From Acanthamoeba lenticulata (taxonomy: Eukaryota; Discosea; Longamoebia; Acanthamoebidae), in assembly GCA_002179805.1 (NCBI GenBank), contig NAVB01001891.1, forward strand, positions 1 through 26,371: a stretch of DNA of 26,371 nt. Reading direction: 5' to 3'. The notes beneath the pieces are model-generated. The model searched no databases. It was given only the letters and a program-made list of their open reading frames with translations, and had not been told where the DNA came from. Position numbers and translations under genes: made by a program. Numbering within the stretch: position 1 is the first letter of the stretch; each line of letters opens with the position of its first letter. This document shows, piece by piece, positions 1 through 8,500 of this stretch.

Positions 1-102
1 CAAGTTGTATTGCTTGTGTGTACAAGAGGGGAGGTGTTGTATTTACAATGCAAGAAGAAGGGGGAAGAGGTCGCCCAGCCGAGAGGATGGACAGTACATG
101 TT

Positions 103-588
103 TTACTCACACAGGGACAGTTTTACGATCTTGGCCTTCTCGAGGATAACCTTGCCCTCCTTGTACTTTTGGCTCTCCTCAAAAGCTTCCTCGTACTTCC
201 AGCCCACGTAGGCCTGGCAGTCGCTGCAGAAAACATCTGCTACCGTGTGCAGGCCTGTTATCAGGATGCGGTCCTGCATCATTCCATCAGCACCACAAGC
301 CGGTTGTACTTGAGGGGACACGAGAAGTCACAAGGCCAGAACAAAACGCGTCTACATACCTCCTTAGGGCCTGCCGTGATGTTGACTACCTTGTTGAACA
401 GGTAGGCCTTGCCACTCCTGCTTTGAAAGGCCTGGAGATGTGGATGAGAATATTCAAGACACACGATTTCAGACGAGCAAAGGAAAAACCTTAGAGGCGA
501 TCTCGTCGCGCTTGGCAAGATGAGTGTCGCAGTTATGGCACCGGTAGATGTCGTGCCCAGAAAGATAAATCTTGAACATCTTCCCCAT
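103..588 (-). CDS. Yippee-like zinc-binding protein (YPEL family), 3 exons
   Basis: Small nuclear or centrosomal zinc-binding protein of the Yippee/YPEL family; the molecular function is poorly defined in most eukaryotes. Exons read on the minus strand: 588-490, 431-360 and 273-103, joined at AAG|GTTTTT...CTCCAG|GCC and GAG|GTATGT...ATGCAG|GAC, all phase 0. The product is 113 residues, close to the usual YPEL length of about 120. It shows the signature [24 protein letters not shown] and [13 protein letters not shown], then [17 protein letters not shown]. The paired zinc ligands C17-x2-C20 and C73-x2-C76 are separated by 52 residues, exactly the family spacing. The start ATG (MGKMFKIYL) aligns with the family N-terminus. 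The two introns are 58 and 86 nt. Family assignment is very secure; the cellular role is not inferable from sequence. Confidence 0.93.
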
Positions 589-1280
589 TTTGGTTTTCGC
601 GACACGCGATCCAAGAAGCCAAGCGAAAATGGCACACAAGAAAGCTCAACCACTCCCAGTTCGGAACGTCCTCTTCGCGGCTAAGTTCAAGAGCTTTTCT
701 TCTTCTACTGGCTAAATGGAGCAGCAAATTTCTGTGTGCGCCAAAGCCTTTTCTTTTGTGCTTTTTTTGTTATTTCCGTTTTTGGAACATTTCCGCTCTC
801 CTGTACCAATGATGGCACACACATAGCAAAGAGACTTGCAGTTGAACATGTGCGTTGCGGTGTGTAAGAGCCAAGGTTTGTAGTGCAGAATGCACCTTTG
901 GCGCGCTTTGCGTCTGTTGGGTCAAAAGACGCAACGATTGAAATTCAAACGATTTACAAAAACGCATTTTTTCGAAAGAAGAAAATCATCAACCGCGTCC
1001 TTTTGGCCGTTTTGGCTGCAGTCTTCTCCTTCCTGCTGTGCGTTTACACCCTTGTTTGCGTATGTTGCTGCCCTCCAGAAGTTCGAGCTCAAAGAGTCAG
1101 CTTTTACACCTTGCGAGGACCACAAGATGATTTCGAGATTTCTAAATCAATCGTGATCATTGATCCCAATTGCAGACCCCGGAAGCCACCTTGAAGGAGA
1201 CGGCCGGGAAGGAGGAGCTTGGGGCGGAAAGAACAGACGGTTGCAGGCCTACTCCAGCCTGTGCCTTGACCTACTGAGAC
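589..1280. other. Intergenic stretch, no secure gene
   Basis: Spacer between the divergently transcribed Yippee gene and the hydroxylamine-reductase relic. It should contain the Yippee promoter and 5' leader just above 588. The only coding hint is the plus-strand open frame at 883-1194, listed separately. No tRNA, repeat or mobile element was seen. Confidence 0.5.
883..1194 (+). CDS. Possible small single-pass membrane protein (doubtful)
   Basis: Not recognised. This 103-codon open frame encodes a basic stretch (RKKKIINR) followed by a roughly 25-residue hydrophobic, cysteine-rich segment beginning VLLAVLAAVFSFLLC, then a short polar tail ending SIVIIDPN. The layout (basic residues, one helix, then an xNPN-like beta strand) is faintly like plant LEA_2/NDR1-type membrane proteins, but the tail is too short to test this. 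It could be the first exon of a longer gene whose remainder has been lost next to the decayed gene downstream, or a chance frame. No start context or splice partner supports it. Confidence 0.2.
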   Translation: MQNAPLARFASVGSKDATIEIQTIYKNAFFRKKKIINRVLLAVLAAVFSFLLCVYTLVCVCCCPPEVRAQRVSFYTLRGPQDDFEISKSIVIIDPNCRPRKPP

Positions 1281-1530
1281 AAGGTGAATTTGGAGGTGAT
1301 GCGTCTGCTCGATTGTGGAGAGCACCCGCGCTGCATGGCCAAAGTGCCGACATCCGCGCAAGGGCAAGTGCGTGCTCATCACTGGCCACGACCTGCGTGA
1401 CCTCGACAAGCAAGCAGGCATGGGCATCAACGTCTGCACGCACGGCGAGGTGCTTCCGGCTCTGTCATGTGGGTGATGACCATGGTTACCCCGCAATGAA
1501 GCTCGAACCGTTCGTTGGAAAATTAAAATG
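1281..1530 (+). pseudogene. hcp-like: Relic of hybrid-cluster protein (hydroxylamine reductase) gene
   Basis: Degenerate fragment of an Fe-S hybrid-cluster protein, a nitrosative-stress or NO/hydroxylamine reductase found in bacteria and in some anaerobic or facultative protists. Three blocks occur in family order but in different frames: [11 protein letters not shown] (from 1281), then after a +1 shift [17 protein letters not shown] and [15 protein letters not shown] (from 1360), then HGYPAMK...FVG (about 1480-1515). In intact proteins these read continuously as ..GKxxLxxGHDLxDLxELLKQTxGxGINxYTHGEMLPAHGYP..., so about six codons (the ELLKQTE part) are also missing. The upstream N-terminal CxxC cluster ligands and the downstream cluster ligands are not visible. 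The frameshifts and deletion mark it as non-functional unless splicing is highly unusual. Confidence 0.78.
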
Positions 1531-1577
1531 CCAAATGAAATGCAACCACGTTTTTAAATCTTTCGCCACTAAAGGAG

Positions 1578-3896
1578 ATGAAAGCGACACCACAACATGG
1601 CAACGTGAAAGAGGATAGAGCTAACGTGTGCCGCATGTGCCTGGAGCCCTTTGCTGCAGCTCCGCGTGAGCGCGTGGCGCAGCGCCTGGAGTGCGGACAC
1701 ACATTTTGCACGGCGTGCCTCGACGCCCCCCTCCTGCCCCCTCGCTCCTTCTTGTCCTCCTTCTCTTCCTCTTCCTCCTCGGAAGAGAATGTAAGCCCCA
1801 TGATGCGACCCGACAAAAAGAAGAAGAAGAAAAAGAAGAAGGTTGTCGGGCGGTGCCCCGCGGAGGTGAACCTAACGCTACCTCCAAATGACCAAGAAAT
1901 CAGCAGCAACAAAAAGAAGAAGAAGAAGAAGAAGCAGTGTCCCACGTGTTGCGGTCTCACACCGTTGGCGCCTTCATCCTTTTCTTCCGCTGACCAGAGG
2001 AAATTGCCCGCCACCCCTACAACAGACCACCATCATTCTCGTCATGAGAAGGGCCGCGACAACGACGACGAAGAGGACGACTTGCAGGAGGAGGAGGAAC
2101 GGGCACGCGAGAGCGCCACCACCGCCATCATCCCGTGTGGCGAGTGCGACGAGCGGACAGCCGCCTGCTTCTGTCCCGCGTGCCACGTATTCCTGTGCGG
2201 CCCGTGTGACGCCGCCGTGCACGCGTCGCGAGTGCTGCGTGGACACGAGCGCGTGGCGGCCGCCAGCGCGCCCGCCTGTGCGCACGCGCCGGCGTGCGTG
2301 CACCACAAAGACAAGCGGGCCAAGCTCTGGTGCGAGCAAGACGCCACGCCCGTGTGCTCCCTCTGCGTCATCGCCGGGCCGCACAAGGGCCACGACGCCA
2401 TCGAGCTGGCCCAAGCCGACGCAAGAGCGCGCAAGGCCGTGCAAGAGCAGCTCGACCAGCTCGACGCGGCCAAGAAGGAGCTCGAGGCTGCCGCAAAGGC
2501 TGCGCGGGCCAAAGCCGAGCGGGAGTGGGCCAGCGGGAAAGAGGCGCGCGAGGCCATGAGGCAGCACGTGGACAGGCTGGTGGCAGCCGTGGCCAAGCGG
2601 CAGCGCGAGATGGAGGACGAGATCGACGCCTGGGAGCGCCAGTGCATCAAGGAGGCTGCGGAGCAAGAGGCCCTGCTGGAAGCGGCAAGAGCCGAGGTTG
2701 AGACGGAGAGGCGCGCATTAGAGGCGCGCTTGCGTGCGCCCAGCCTCGTCGTCCTCACCAATACTGGTGGTGGAAAAAAGTCCGCGGGCGAGGCGGCCAG
2801 CGAGGTGGTGGAGAACAGCCGCCAGAGCAGCGCGAGGAGGATCTGGTTCGAAGTCTCCACCGACGCGGGCGCCGTCAGCGACATGATGACGACGATGACC
2901 AACTACAACGACAGCGGTGACGGCGACGGGGGCAATGGGGTTGCCGTGGACCAGCTCGTCGGGCAGCTGTCGGGCGCTCTCTGCCAAGATCGGCTGCCTC
3001 CCATCCGCGCCTTTGGCTCCGACGGCACCGGCCCCGGCCGATTCAACTGCCCAAGAGCCGTGGCGGTGGATCCACGGTCGGGCCACATCATCGTGGGCGA
3101 CACCCTCAACCATCGGGTTCAAGTGTGGCGCACTGACGGCACGTTTGTGCGTGCCTTTGGTTCCCAAGGCACCGGCCCTGGCCAGTTCGAGGCCCCATGC
3201 GGCGTGGCGGTGGATCCACAAGCAAGCGACTTCATTGTCGTTGCCGGCATCAACAACAATCGGGTGCAGGTGTTGCGCACCGACGGCACATTCGTGCGTG
3301 CCTTTGGCTCTCCCGGCACCGGCCCTGGCCAGTTCAGGTGTCCGAGAAGCGTGGCGGTGGATCCACGGTCAGGCCACATCTTTGTCGTCGACAGCAGCAA
3401 CTGCCGGGTGCAGGTGTGGCGCACCGACGGCACGTTTGTGCGCGCCTTTGGCTCCCGAGGCACCGGCCCCGGCCAGTTTAGTTTCTCTTTCATCCAAGGC
3501 CCAGAAGGCATTGCCGTGGACGCACGGTCCGGCAATGTCATCGTTGCCGACACCCACAACGGCCGGGTGCAGGTGTGGCGCATGGACGGCACGTTCGTGC
3601 GCGCCTTTGGCTCTCCAGGCACCGGCCCCGGCCAGTTCAACGGACCAAGAGGCGTGGCGGTGGATCCACGATCAGACCACGTCATCGTTGCCGACACCGA
3701 CAGCCACCGGGTGCAGGTGTGGCACATGGACGGCACGTTCGTGCGCGCCTTTGGCTCCCGAGGCATCGGCCCTGGCCAGTTCCTGTTCCCTCTGGGCGTG
3801 GCAGTGGATCCACGGTCAGGCGCTATCATCATTGCCGACAGCATCAACAATCGGGTGCAGGTGTGGCGCGCCGATGGCAGCGAGATGACTGCATGA
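1578..3896 (+). CDS. TRIM-NHL-type E3 ubiquitin ligase (RING, B-box1, B-box2, coiled coil, six NHL repeats)
   Basis: Probable RING E3 ubiquitin ligase with a six-bladed NHL propeller for substrate or RNA recognition. The single open frame is 772 codons. RING: C18-x2-C21, C39-x-H41-x2-C44-x2-C47, closing CPTC at 121-124. B-box 1 starts at C187 (CGECDERTAACFCPAC); B-box 2 starts at C240 (CVHH...WCEQDATPVCSLC...HKGH). An alanine/glutamate-rich coiled coil covers about 270-390, and six NHL repeats of roughly 47 residues fill about 475-772, each carrying a variant of RAFGSxGTGPGQF, VAVDPRSG and NxRVQVWR. No filamin domain separates coiled coil and NHL. A 49-codon lysine-rich stretch (1791-1937) lies inside the RING and has GT and AG ends in phase 0, so it may be an unspliced-looking intron. 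The start ATG at 1578 precedes the RING by 17 codons. A decayed copy lies just downstream. Confidence 0.88.
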   Translation: MKATPQHGNVKEDRANVCRMCLEPFAAAPRERVAQRLECGHTFCTACLDAPLLPPRSFLSSFSSSSSSEENVSPMMRPDKKKKKKKKKVVGRCPAEVNLTLPPNDQEISSNKKKKKKKKQCPTCCGLTPLAPSSFSSADQRKLPATPTTDHHHSRHEKGRDNDDEEDDLQEEEERARESATTAIIPCGECDERTAACFCPACHVFLCGPCDAAVHASRVLRGHERVAAASAPACAHAPACVHHKDKRAKLWCEQDATPVCSLCVIAGPHKGHDAIELAQADARARKAVQEQLDQLDAAKKELEAAAKAARAKAEREWASGKEAREAMRQHVDRLVAAVAKRQREMEDEIDAWERQCIKEAAEQEALLEAARAEVETERRALEARLRAPSLVVLTNTGGGKKSAGEAASEVVENSRQSSARRIWFEVSTDAGAVSDMMTTMTNYNDSGDGDGGNGVAVDQLVGQLSGALCQDRLPPIRAFGSDGTGPGRFNCPRAVAVDPRSGHIIVGDTLNHRVQVWRTDGTFVRAFGSQGTGPGQFEAPCGVAVDPQASDFIVVAGINNNRVQVLRTDGTFVRAFGSPGTGPGQFRCPRSVAVDPRSGHIFVVDSSNCRVQVWRTDGTFVRAFGSRGTGPGQFSFSFIQGPEGIAVDARSGNVIVADTHNGRVQVWRMDGTFVRAFGSPGTGPGQFNGPRGVAVDPRSDHVIVADTDSHRVQVWHMDGTFVRAFGSRGIGPGQFLFPLGVAVDPRSGAIIIADSINNRVQVWRADGSEMTA
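1791..1937 (+). other. Candidate in-frame intron inside the RING finger
   Basis: This 147-nt segment begins GTAAGC and ends GCAG, is a multiple of three, has no stop, and starts and ends in phase 0. It encodes two lysine runs from AAG/AAA repeats. Retained, it puts 73 residues between RING cysteines 6 and 7; removed, the gap falls to 24, within the usual 4-48 range. Against it: the acceptor is preceded by purines rather than a pyrimidine tract. Confidence 0.45.
3000..3890 (+). repeat. Six NHL-repeat units at DNA level
   Basis: Six imperfect coding repeats with a period of about 141-153 nt, each carrying near-identical DNA such as the block encoding FVRAFGS and the block encoding VAVDPRSG. 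High nucleotide identity between blades suggests recent internal duplication or gene conversion. Confidence 0.9.
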
Positions 3897-4003
3897 GACC
3901 AGAGTAGCAGCTCGTGCCGACGATGTCACACACCTTTGGACAACATACAGATCGACCACAGACACCAACACACCGGGGTTCTTTGGTTGAGAGAGAGAGG
4001 ACT

Positions 4004-4385
4004 TGCTGCGCGGGCACGAGCGCGTGGCCACCAACGCACCAGCCAGAGCGCTCGCGCCGGCGTGCGTGCACCACAGGGACCGAGAGGGCCAAGCTCTGGT
4101 GCGAGCAAGACGCCACGCCCGTGTGCTCCCTCTGCGTCATCGCCGGGCCGCACAAGGGCCACGACGCCATTGAGCTGGCCCAAGCCGAGACGGGGCGCGC
4201 AAGGCTGTGCAAGAGCAGCTCGACCAGCTCGACGCAGCCAAGAAGGAGCTCGAGGCTGCTGCCAAGGCTGTGCAGGCCAAGGCCGAGCGGGAGTGGGCCA
4301 GTGGGAAAGAGGCGTGTGAGATCCGGTTCGAAGTCTCCACCGACGTGGGCGGCATCACCGACATGATGACGACCAACAACAACCG
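4004..4385 (+). pseudogene. Truncated tandem copy of the TRIM-NHL gene
   Basis: Closely repeats 2236-2905 of the upstream gene: B-box 2 (LWCEQDATPVCSLC, GPHKGHDAIELAQA), the start of the coiled coil, and the linker (RFEVSTDxG, DMMTT). The copy skips about 290 nt corresponding to roughly 2551-2840 of the parent, joining KEAxE directly to the RFEVSTD block. It also has indels that break the frame (for example near 4075 and 4195) and lacks RING and NHL repeats. It is a dead partial duplication rather than a second gene. Confidence 0.85.
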
Positions 4386-4572
4386 GGCGTCGGGAGGCGT
4401 GTGTCGCGCGAAGCACGAGAGGATCCCCTCCAGTAACGACCTGTGGTGCGTGCCCCACCGACCCACACGTGACGTGTGATCCATCAACACGACACATGAA
4501 CGGGGACCAACAGAGGAGTTTCTCGCCCGTGGTAGCGTGTTTCTTCTGCTTGATCCCCGCGACTTTGCGAAC

Positions 4573-4660
4573 GAGGAGGAGGAGGAAGAAGAAGAAGTAA
4601 AAGTAGAAGAAGAAGGAGAAGGAGATGAGAGTGGGGGGGTGGTGGTGGTGGTGGTGGTGG
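4573..4660 (+). repeat. Purine-rich (GAG/GAA)n tract followed by (GGT)n
   Basis: Low-complexity run of GAG/GAA triplets (4573-4632) followed by a G run and a GGT/GTG tract (about 4633-4660). On the minus strand this is a long pyrimidine tract ending TTCGCAAAG, which could act as the splice acceptor for the small minus-strand gene at 4740-5014. Confidence 0.8.
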
Positions 4661-4739
4661 GAGCCATCCCCCTTCCCCCTTCCGCCTATTCATTGCTCGA
4701 AGAGGCGGGGGGGGATGTCGCCGGAGGGGAGCCTCTCAC

Positions 4740-5014
4740 CTTTTGTGGGCCCAGGGTCTGGATGGCGAAATGCAGCTCTTCGATCTCTAGCATGATGCCC
4801 TCGATGCCCTTCTTAACGGCGCCCTCCGAGAGCAGAGTGCCCATGAAGGCTGCATAGTCCCTGTTCCATCCGGCGCACCGAATAAGCAAGGCGCCCCCCC
4901 CCAAGTGTGCTCGTTTGGGGGAGGAGGAGAAGCCATGCGGTACCGCGTGAGGTCGCGCAGCAACTTGTCCTCAATGAGCTCAGCTGCCACAGAATTCGTT
5001 TGCCTTATGTGCAT
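4740..5014 (-). CDS. Two exons of an unassigned helical protein (weak exportin-5/HASTY resemblance), incomplete
   Basis: Exon 1 (5014-4944) and exon 2 (4860-4740) join at CGCG|GTACCG...GAACAG|GGAC across an 83-nt intron and give a continuous 64-residue product beginning MHIRQTNSVAAELIEDKLL and continuing RDLTRDYAAFMGTLL, VKKGIEGIMLEIEELHFA and ending GPQK. A good donor, AAG|GTGAGA, follows at 4739. The next exon may start near 4562 after the pyrimidine tract, but its frame is unconvincing; without splicing the frame stops at 4686. The helical composition and the LLRDLTR motif recall the C-terminal part of exportin-5/HASTY karyopherins, but the match is short. No room exists upstream for the remainder of a roughly 1,200-residue exportin, so it is either a different small protein or a gene remnant. 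Confidence 0.35.
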
Positions 5015-5395
5015 TCCATCTCCCCCCCCCCAAAACCAAAGTACTACCGCGTCAACACGAGTGTTCAAACAACAACGAAGAGGAGGAGGAGGAGGAGAAG
5101 AAAGAAGAGCTGGAAGAGAAGCGGAGAAGTACATTTGGTTTCTTCTCTGTAGCTCCTCCCACGAATGGAACAGACGATTCACGACGAAACCCAATACCGC
5201 CGGACGAACAGCACGCAGAACAGAGAACCGATCGGGGCGGGCAATTCCGCACCAGCGGCGCGACCAAGTTCTCTGTGCGAACGCACTGAGCAGAGGCGCA
5301 AGGTGTAAATGAAAACAACATCTCGGAGGAAGAAGAGGAGGAGAGGCCGCACCCAAAACCTCTGAGGCTGTCTGCTTATCAAAGTCCAGTACGAG

Positions 5396-5517
5396 CTCCT
5401 CTTAGTTTGCTCGTTCCAAACCAAGAAAACCTCGGCGCCAAAAACCCTACGAAACCCTCGCACCCCTGAATAGTTTTGAGAACTTGCAGGCTTTATTGAC
5501 CAGCAAACTAAGAGGAG
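5396..5517. repeat. 16-bp perfect inverted repeat flanking the deubiquitinase 3' end
   Basis: CTCCTCTTAGTTTGCT at 5396-5411 is the exact reverse complement of 5502-5517, with 90 nt between. The right arm starts five bases past the stop codon of the minus-strand deubiquitinase, and the loop contains its likely polyadenylation signal. Transcribed on the minus strand, the arms could pair to form a long-loop hairpin in the 3' UTR. Confidence 0.85.
5492..5497 (-). terminator. AATAAA polyadenylation signal of the deubiquitinase gene
   Basis: TTTATT on the plus strand reads AATAAA on the minus strand, 25 nt after the stop codon of the minus-strand gene ending at 5522. Confidence 0.5.
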
Positions 5518-5521
5518 AATG

Positions 5522-8500
5522 TCACATGCCGCCAAGGGCGGGGCCGTGACACTGCTTGAACTTGCGCCCGCTGTTGCACGGGCACGCGTCATTGCGCTTG
5601 GCCTTGCGCAGCTTCTGAAACAGCTGCTCGTCGTCTTCCTGCGCCAGCTGCTGGCTGCGCTGCGCCTCGCGCTGCTGGATCTCGCTACGCAGCTGGAGGT
5701 AGCCCGTGGCATCGCCCGCCTTGACCGCCGCGTAGAAGGCACGAATGTCATCCCACAGGCGGCCATAGCTGGCCTCCTCGCGGTTGCTTTCGTCGGTGAG
5801 CGCTTTCTTCAGGTGCTCCATGTCCATGAACGGCAGCGCCGCCGCCGCCGTGGCCTTGGGCACCGTAGCGGTGGTCGTGCCATTGGCGGCCGCGGCCTCT
5901 GGCTGGTCGTCCTTGTCGTGGTCATCGTCGTCAGGGACGTAGACGGGCTCGACATTGAGCTCCTTCTCAGTGTCGACGCCCTGGTCCTTGAGCACATAGC
6001 GGTCCGGATCGGCCGCCACTTTGACCTCGACGGCCGCGGCCTGCGCCTGGTTGTTGGGGTCCACCGGCTGGGCGGCATCGGCGGCGTCAGGAGCGTCTTC
6101 GGGCGCCTTTTTGAGGGGTACGGTGGCCACGAGCGTGTCGGTGCCGGCGTAGTGCGTGGCGTGGGCTCGCACCGGGTCGACCTCGAACGGAAGCCGAAGG
6201 TCCAGGCGGTAGCGCGCCGTGTCGTCCCGGAGGCCAACGTGGCCATGCGGCTCGACCGACAGTCGCCACCGCCGCTCGTCATCCTTTTTCTGTCGTCGTC
6301 ATCAGCAATAACATGAGCGAGAGAGAGAGAGAGAGAGAGAGCGCGCGCGCGCGCGAGAGGAGTCAATAAACGAATGCGGTGACGTGTGGGCGGATGAGGG
6401 CGAGGGCGAGACGCACGGCGGTGTGAGGCACGTCGACGACGAGGAGGAGGTCCTTGATCCAGCTCTCCCTGTCGTCGGCCTCTTCCTCGGTGTAGAAGAC
6501 CCGGTACTTGGGCTGCCTCCACGCGGTTGGCTTGTCCGCCTGTGGTTGCGGCTCGGGCTTCTTCGCCTCTTCTTCCTCCTTCTTTGGATGCTGCTGCTTG
6601 TTCTTGTCCTCTTCTTGCTTCTGCTGTTGTTGTTGTTGCTGTTGTTGGGTTTTGTTGTCCCTTTTGTTGGACTGCTGCGGGACGACGGACTCGGAGGGGA
6701 GCGAGAGCTGCTGGGGCTGGGCCTGCCGGGCGACCTGCTCGGGCGTGTAGACCCGCTGGAAGAAGAGCAAGTAGGCATTCTGCTTGAGCACGATCGCGTT
6801 GTTGACCTCCACCACCTGGTCGTCGTCGAACAGGTGCCAGAGGCCGGCCGATTTGACAAAGGACACGTAGTGGCCGGAGAACATCGTGCGCCCGTAGTGC
6901 ACAATCGTCCCGTAGAGCTCGTACAGCACTCCGCCCTCCTCCTGCCCCATCACGCAAAAATTTGAAAAATGAATTCAAAATAAATTGCAAACTCTAAGAA
7001 TAAATAAATAAAATTATAAATGAAAAAGAAAGAGAAACCTTTTTGTCTTCGCTCATGACTTGGGAGATGTCGAGCTGCTCTCGGAAGGTGACGGTCTTGT
7101 TGAGCTTCCCGCCTCCGCTCATTACGTCGAATCGCTTGAGCTGCACCACAAGGATGGGCGGCGCCCTGTCCACCGTCAGCTGTTTCTGGGCTGTCACCAC
7201 CTTGTTGCACCTGCTCAAAACCAGCCGCCCACCGGCCCGTCAGTCCTTGCCCTGTCCCGCCCGAGGGCATCTTGATGGAAATAAATAGATAAATGAATAA
7301 ATAAAATGAATAAACAAATAAATAATTCAAAAAAAGCAGATGCGCGTGCCTCCCGCATTTGTAGCCCGTGCCCAGGTCAAAGTGCTCGATGGTGGTGTAG
7401 CTATCGAGGGCCTCCTCGAGTGACGCGCCGGCGGACAGCTCCAGGCTGAGGTCGAGGAAGGGCTCGTAGTTGGTCACGATCGCCGAGCACTCCATGCACC
7501 GCACCCTGTTACAGGGGGTGGGTATTCGTTAGCGTGTTAATACGACGCACGCGCGCGCGCCATCAGGATCGATGTCCTGGCAAGAGCACTCGCTCGTGAC
7601 CGGCCCGTGGCGTGTCCCCCGCCCCGGTAAGAAAAAGAAAAGAAAAAGAAAAGAAAAAAAGATACCTACTGCGCGAGCGGCCTGCAGATAGAGGCGATGG
7701 CGGATGAAACACGAGCGTCAGGAATAAGATAAAAGAAATAATATTTGTTTAAAGAATCGAAAAAATTAAAAAGGAATATTGGTCGGGACGAGGTAGCGCA
7801 CCGCCAAAGAGCTGGTAGACGAGGCTGGTCTCCTCGAACGCGGGCGTCATCGGCGCGCTGGGCGGGAAGCATCACGAGGAAGCACGGGAGGAGGAGGAGG
7901 AGGAGGAGTAGAAAGGAAAGTCAGCATACAACATCATCGACCGCAGCAGCAGTAGCGGGCCAGGAGTGGAGAGCGGGAGGGCGGAGGAGGGCGGCGGACT
8001 CCGCATGCTGGGCGCGGTAATTGTGAAGGATGCTCGACTGGAGGCCCATCAGGACGCTGCTCGCAAACTCCTGCATGATACACAAATGCCACATGCGCCG
8101 TGAGGAAAGGGACGGGAGCGGGGGGGGGGGGATGGTGATGACGGTGGTGGCAGCTTACGTGCGCGTCCTCCTGCGCAAACGGGCGGAAGTCGCCGATCTC
8201 TGCCGTCATGATGGCCAAGCAGTCAAAAATTCAATAATAAAAAAATAAAAATATGAACGAATAAAACCAAAGAATTGAAGCTGCGCAAAGGTGGTGGCGG
8301 TACTGGGGAGGTTGAGGAAGATCTCGCGCGGGAAGAACTCGGACTTGGAGCCAAAGAGCTGCCGCGCGTGGTTCTCCAGCGTGCAGAACAGGCAGAAGCC
8401 CGCGGTCCTCAGCTTGCCTGTGCACGTCACGTGGGCACAACAACGAAGAAACAATCCGCGCATGTAAGTGCACACGTGGGGGCGGTGCGATGCGGCGGTG

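Noticed and set aside
1974..2902. Long minus-strand open frames opposite the TRIM coiled coil
   Set aside because: Shadows of GC-rich coding DNA; the plus-strand frame carries all domain motifs.
3000..3890. Regularly spaced repeats reminiscent of an array
   Set aside because: They are protein-coding NHL blades, not CRISPR; there are no unique spacers and no cas genes.
5519..6316. 265-codon plus-strand frame opposite the deubiquitinase last exon
   Set aside because: Leu/Val/Arg-rich shadow of a GC-rich exon; the minus strand carries the CS-like and SEC-C motifs.
5809..6990. 393-codon minus-strand frame
   Set aside because: Alternative frame across two real deubiquitinase exons; Arg/Pro-rich with no domain.
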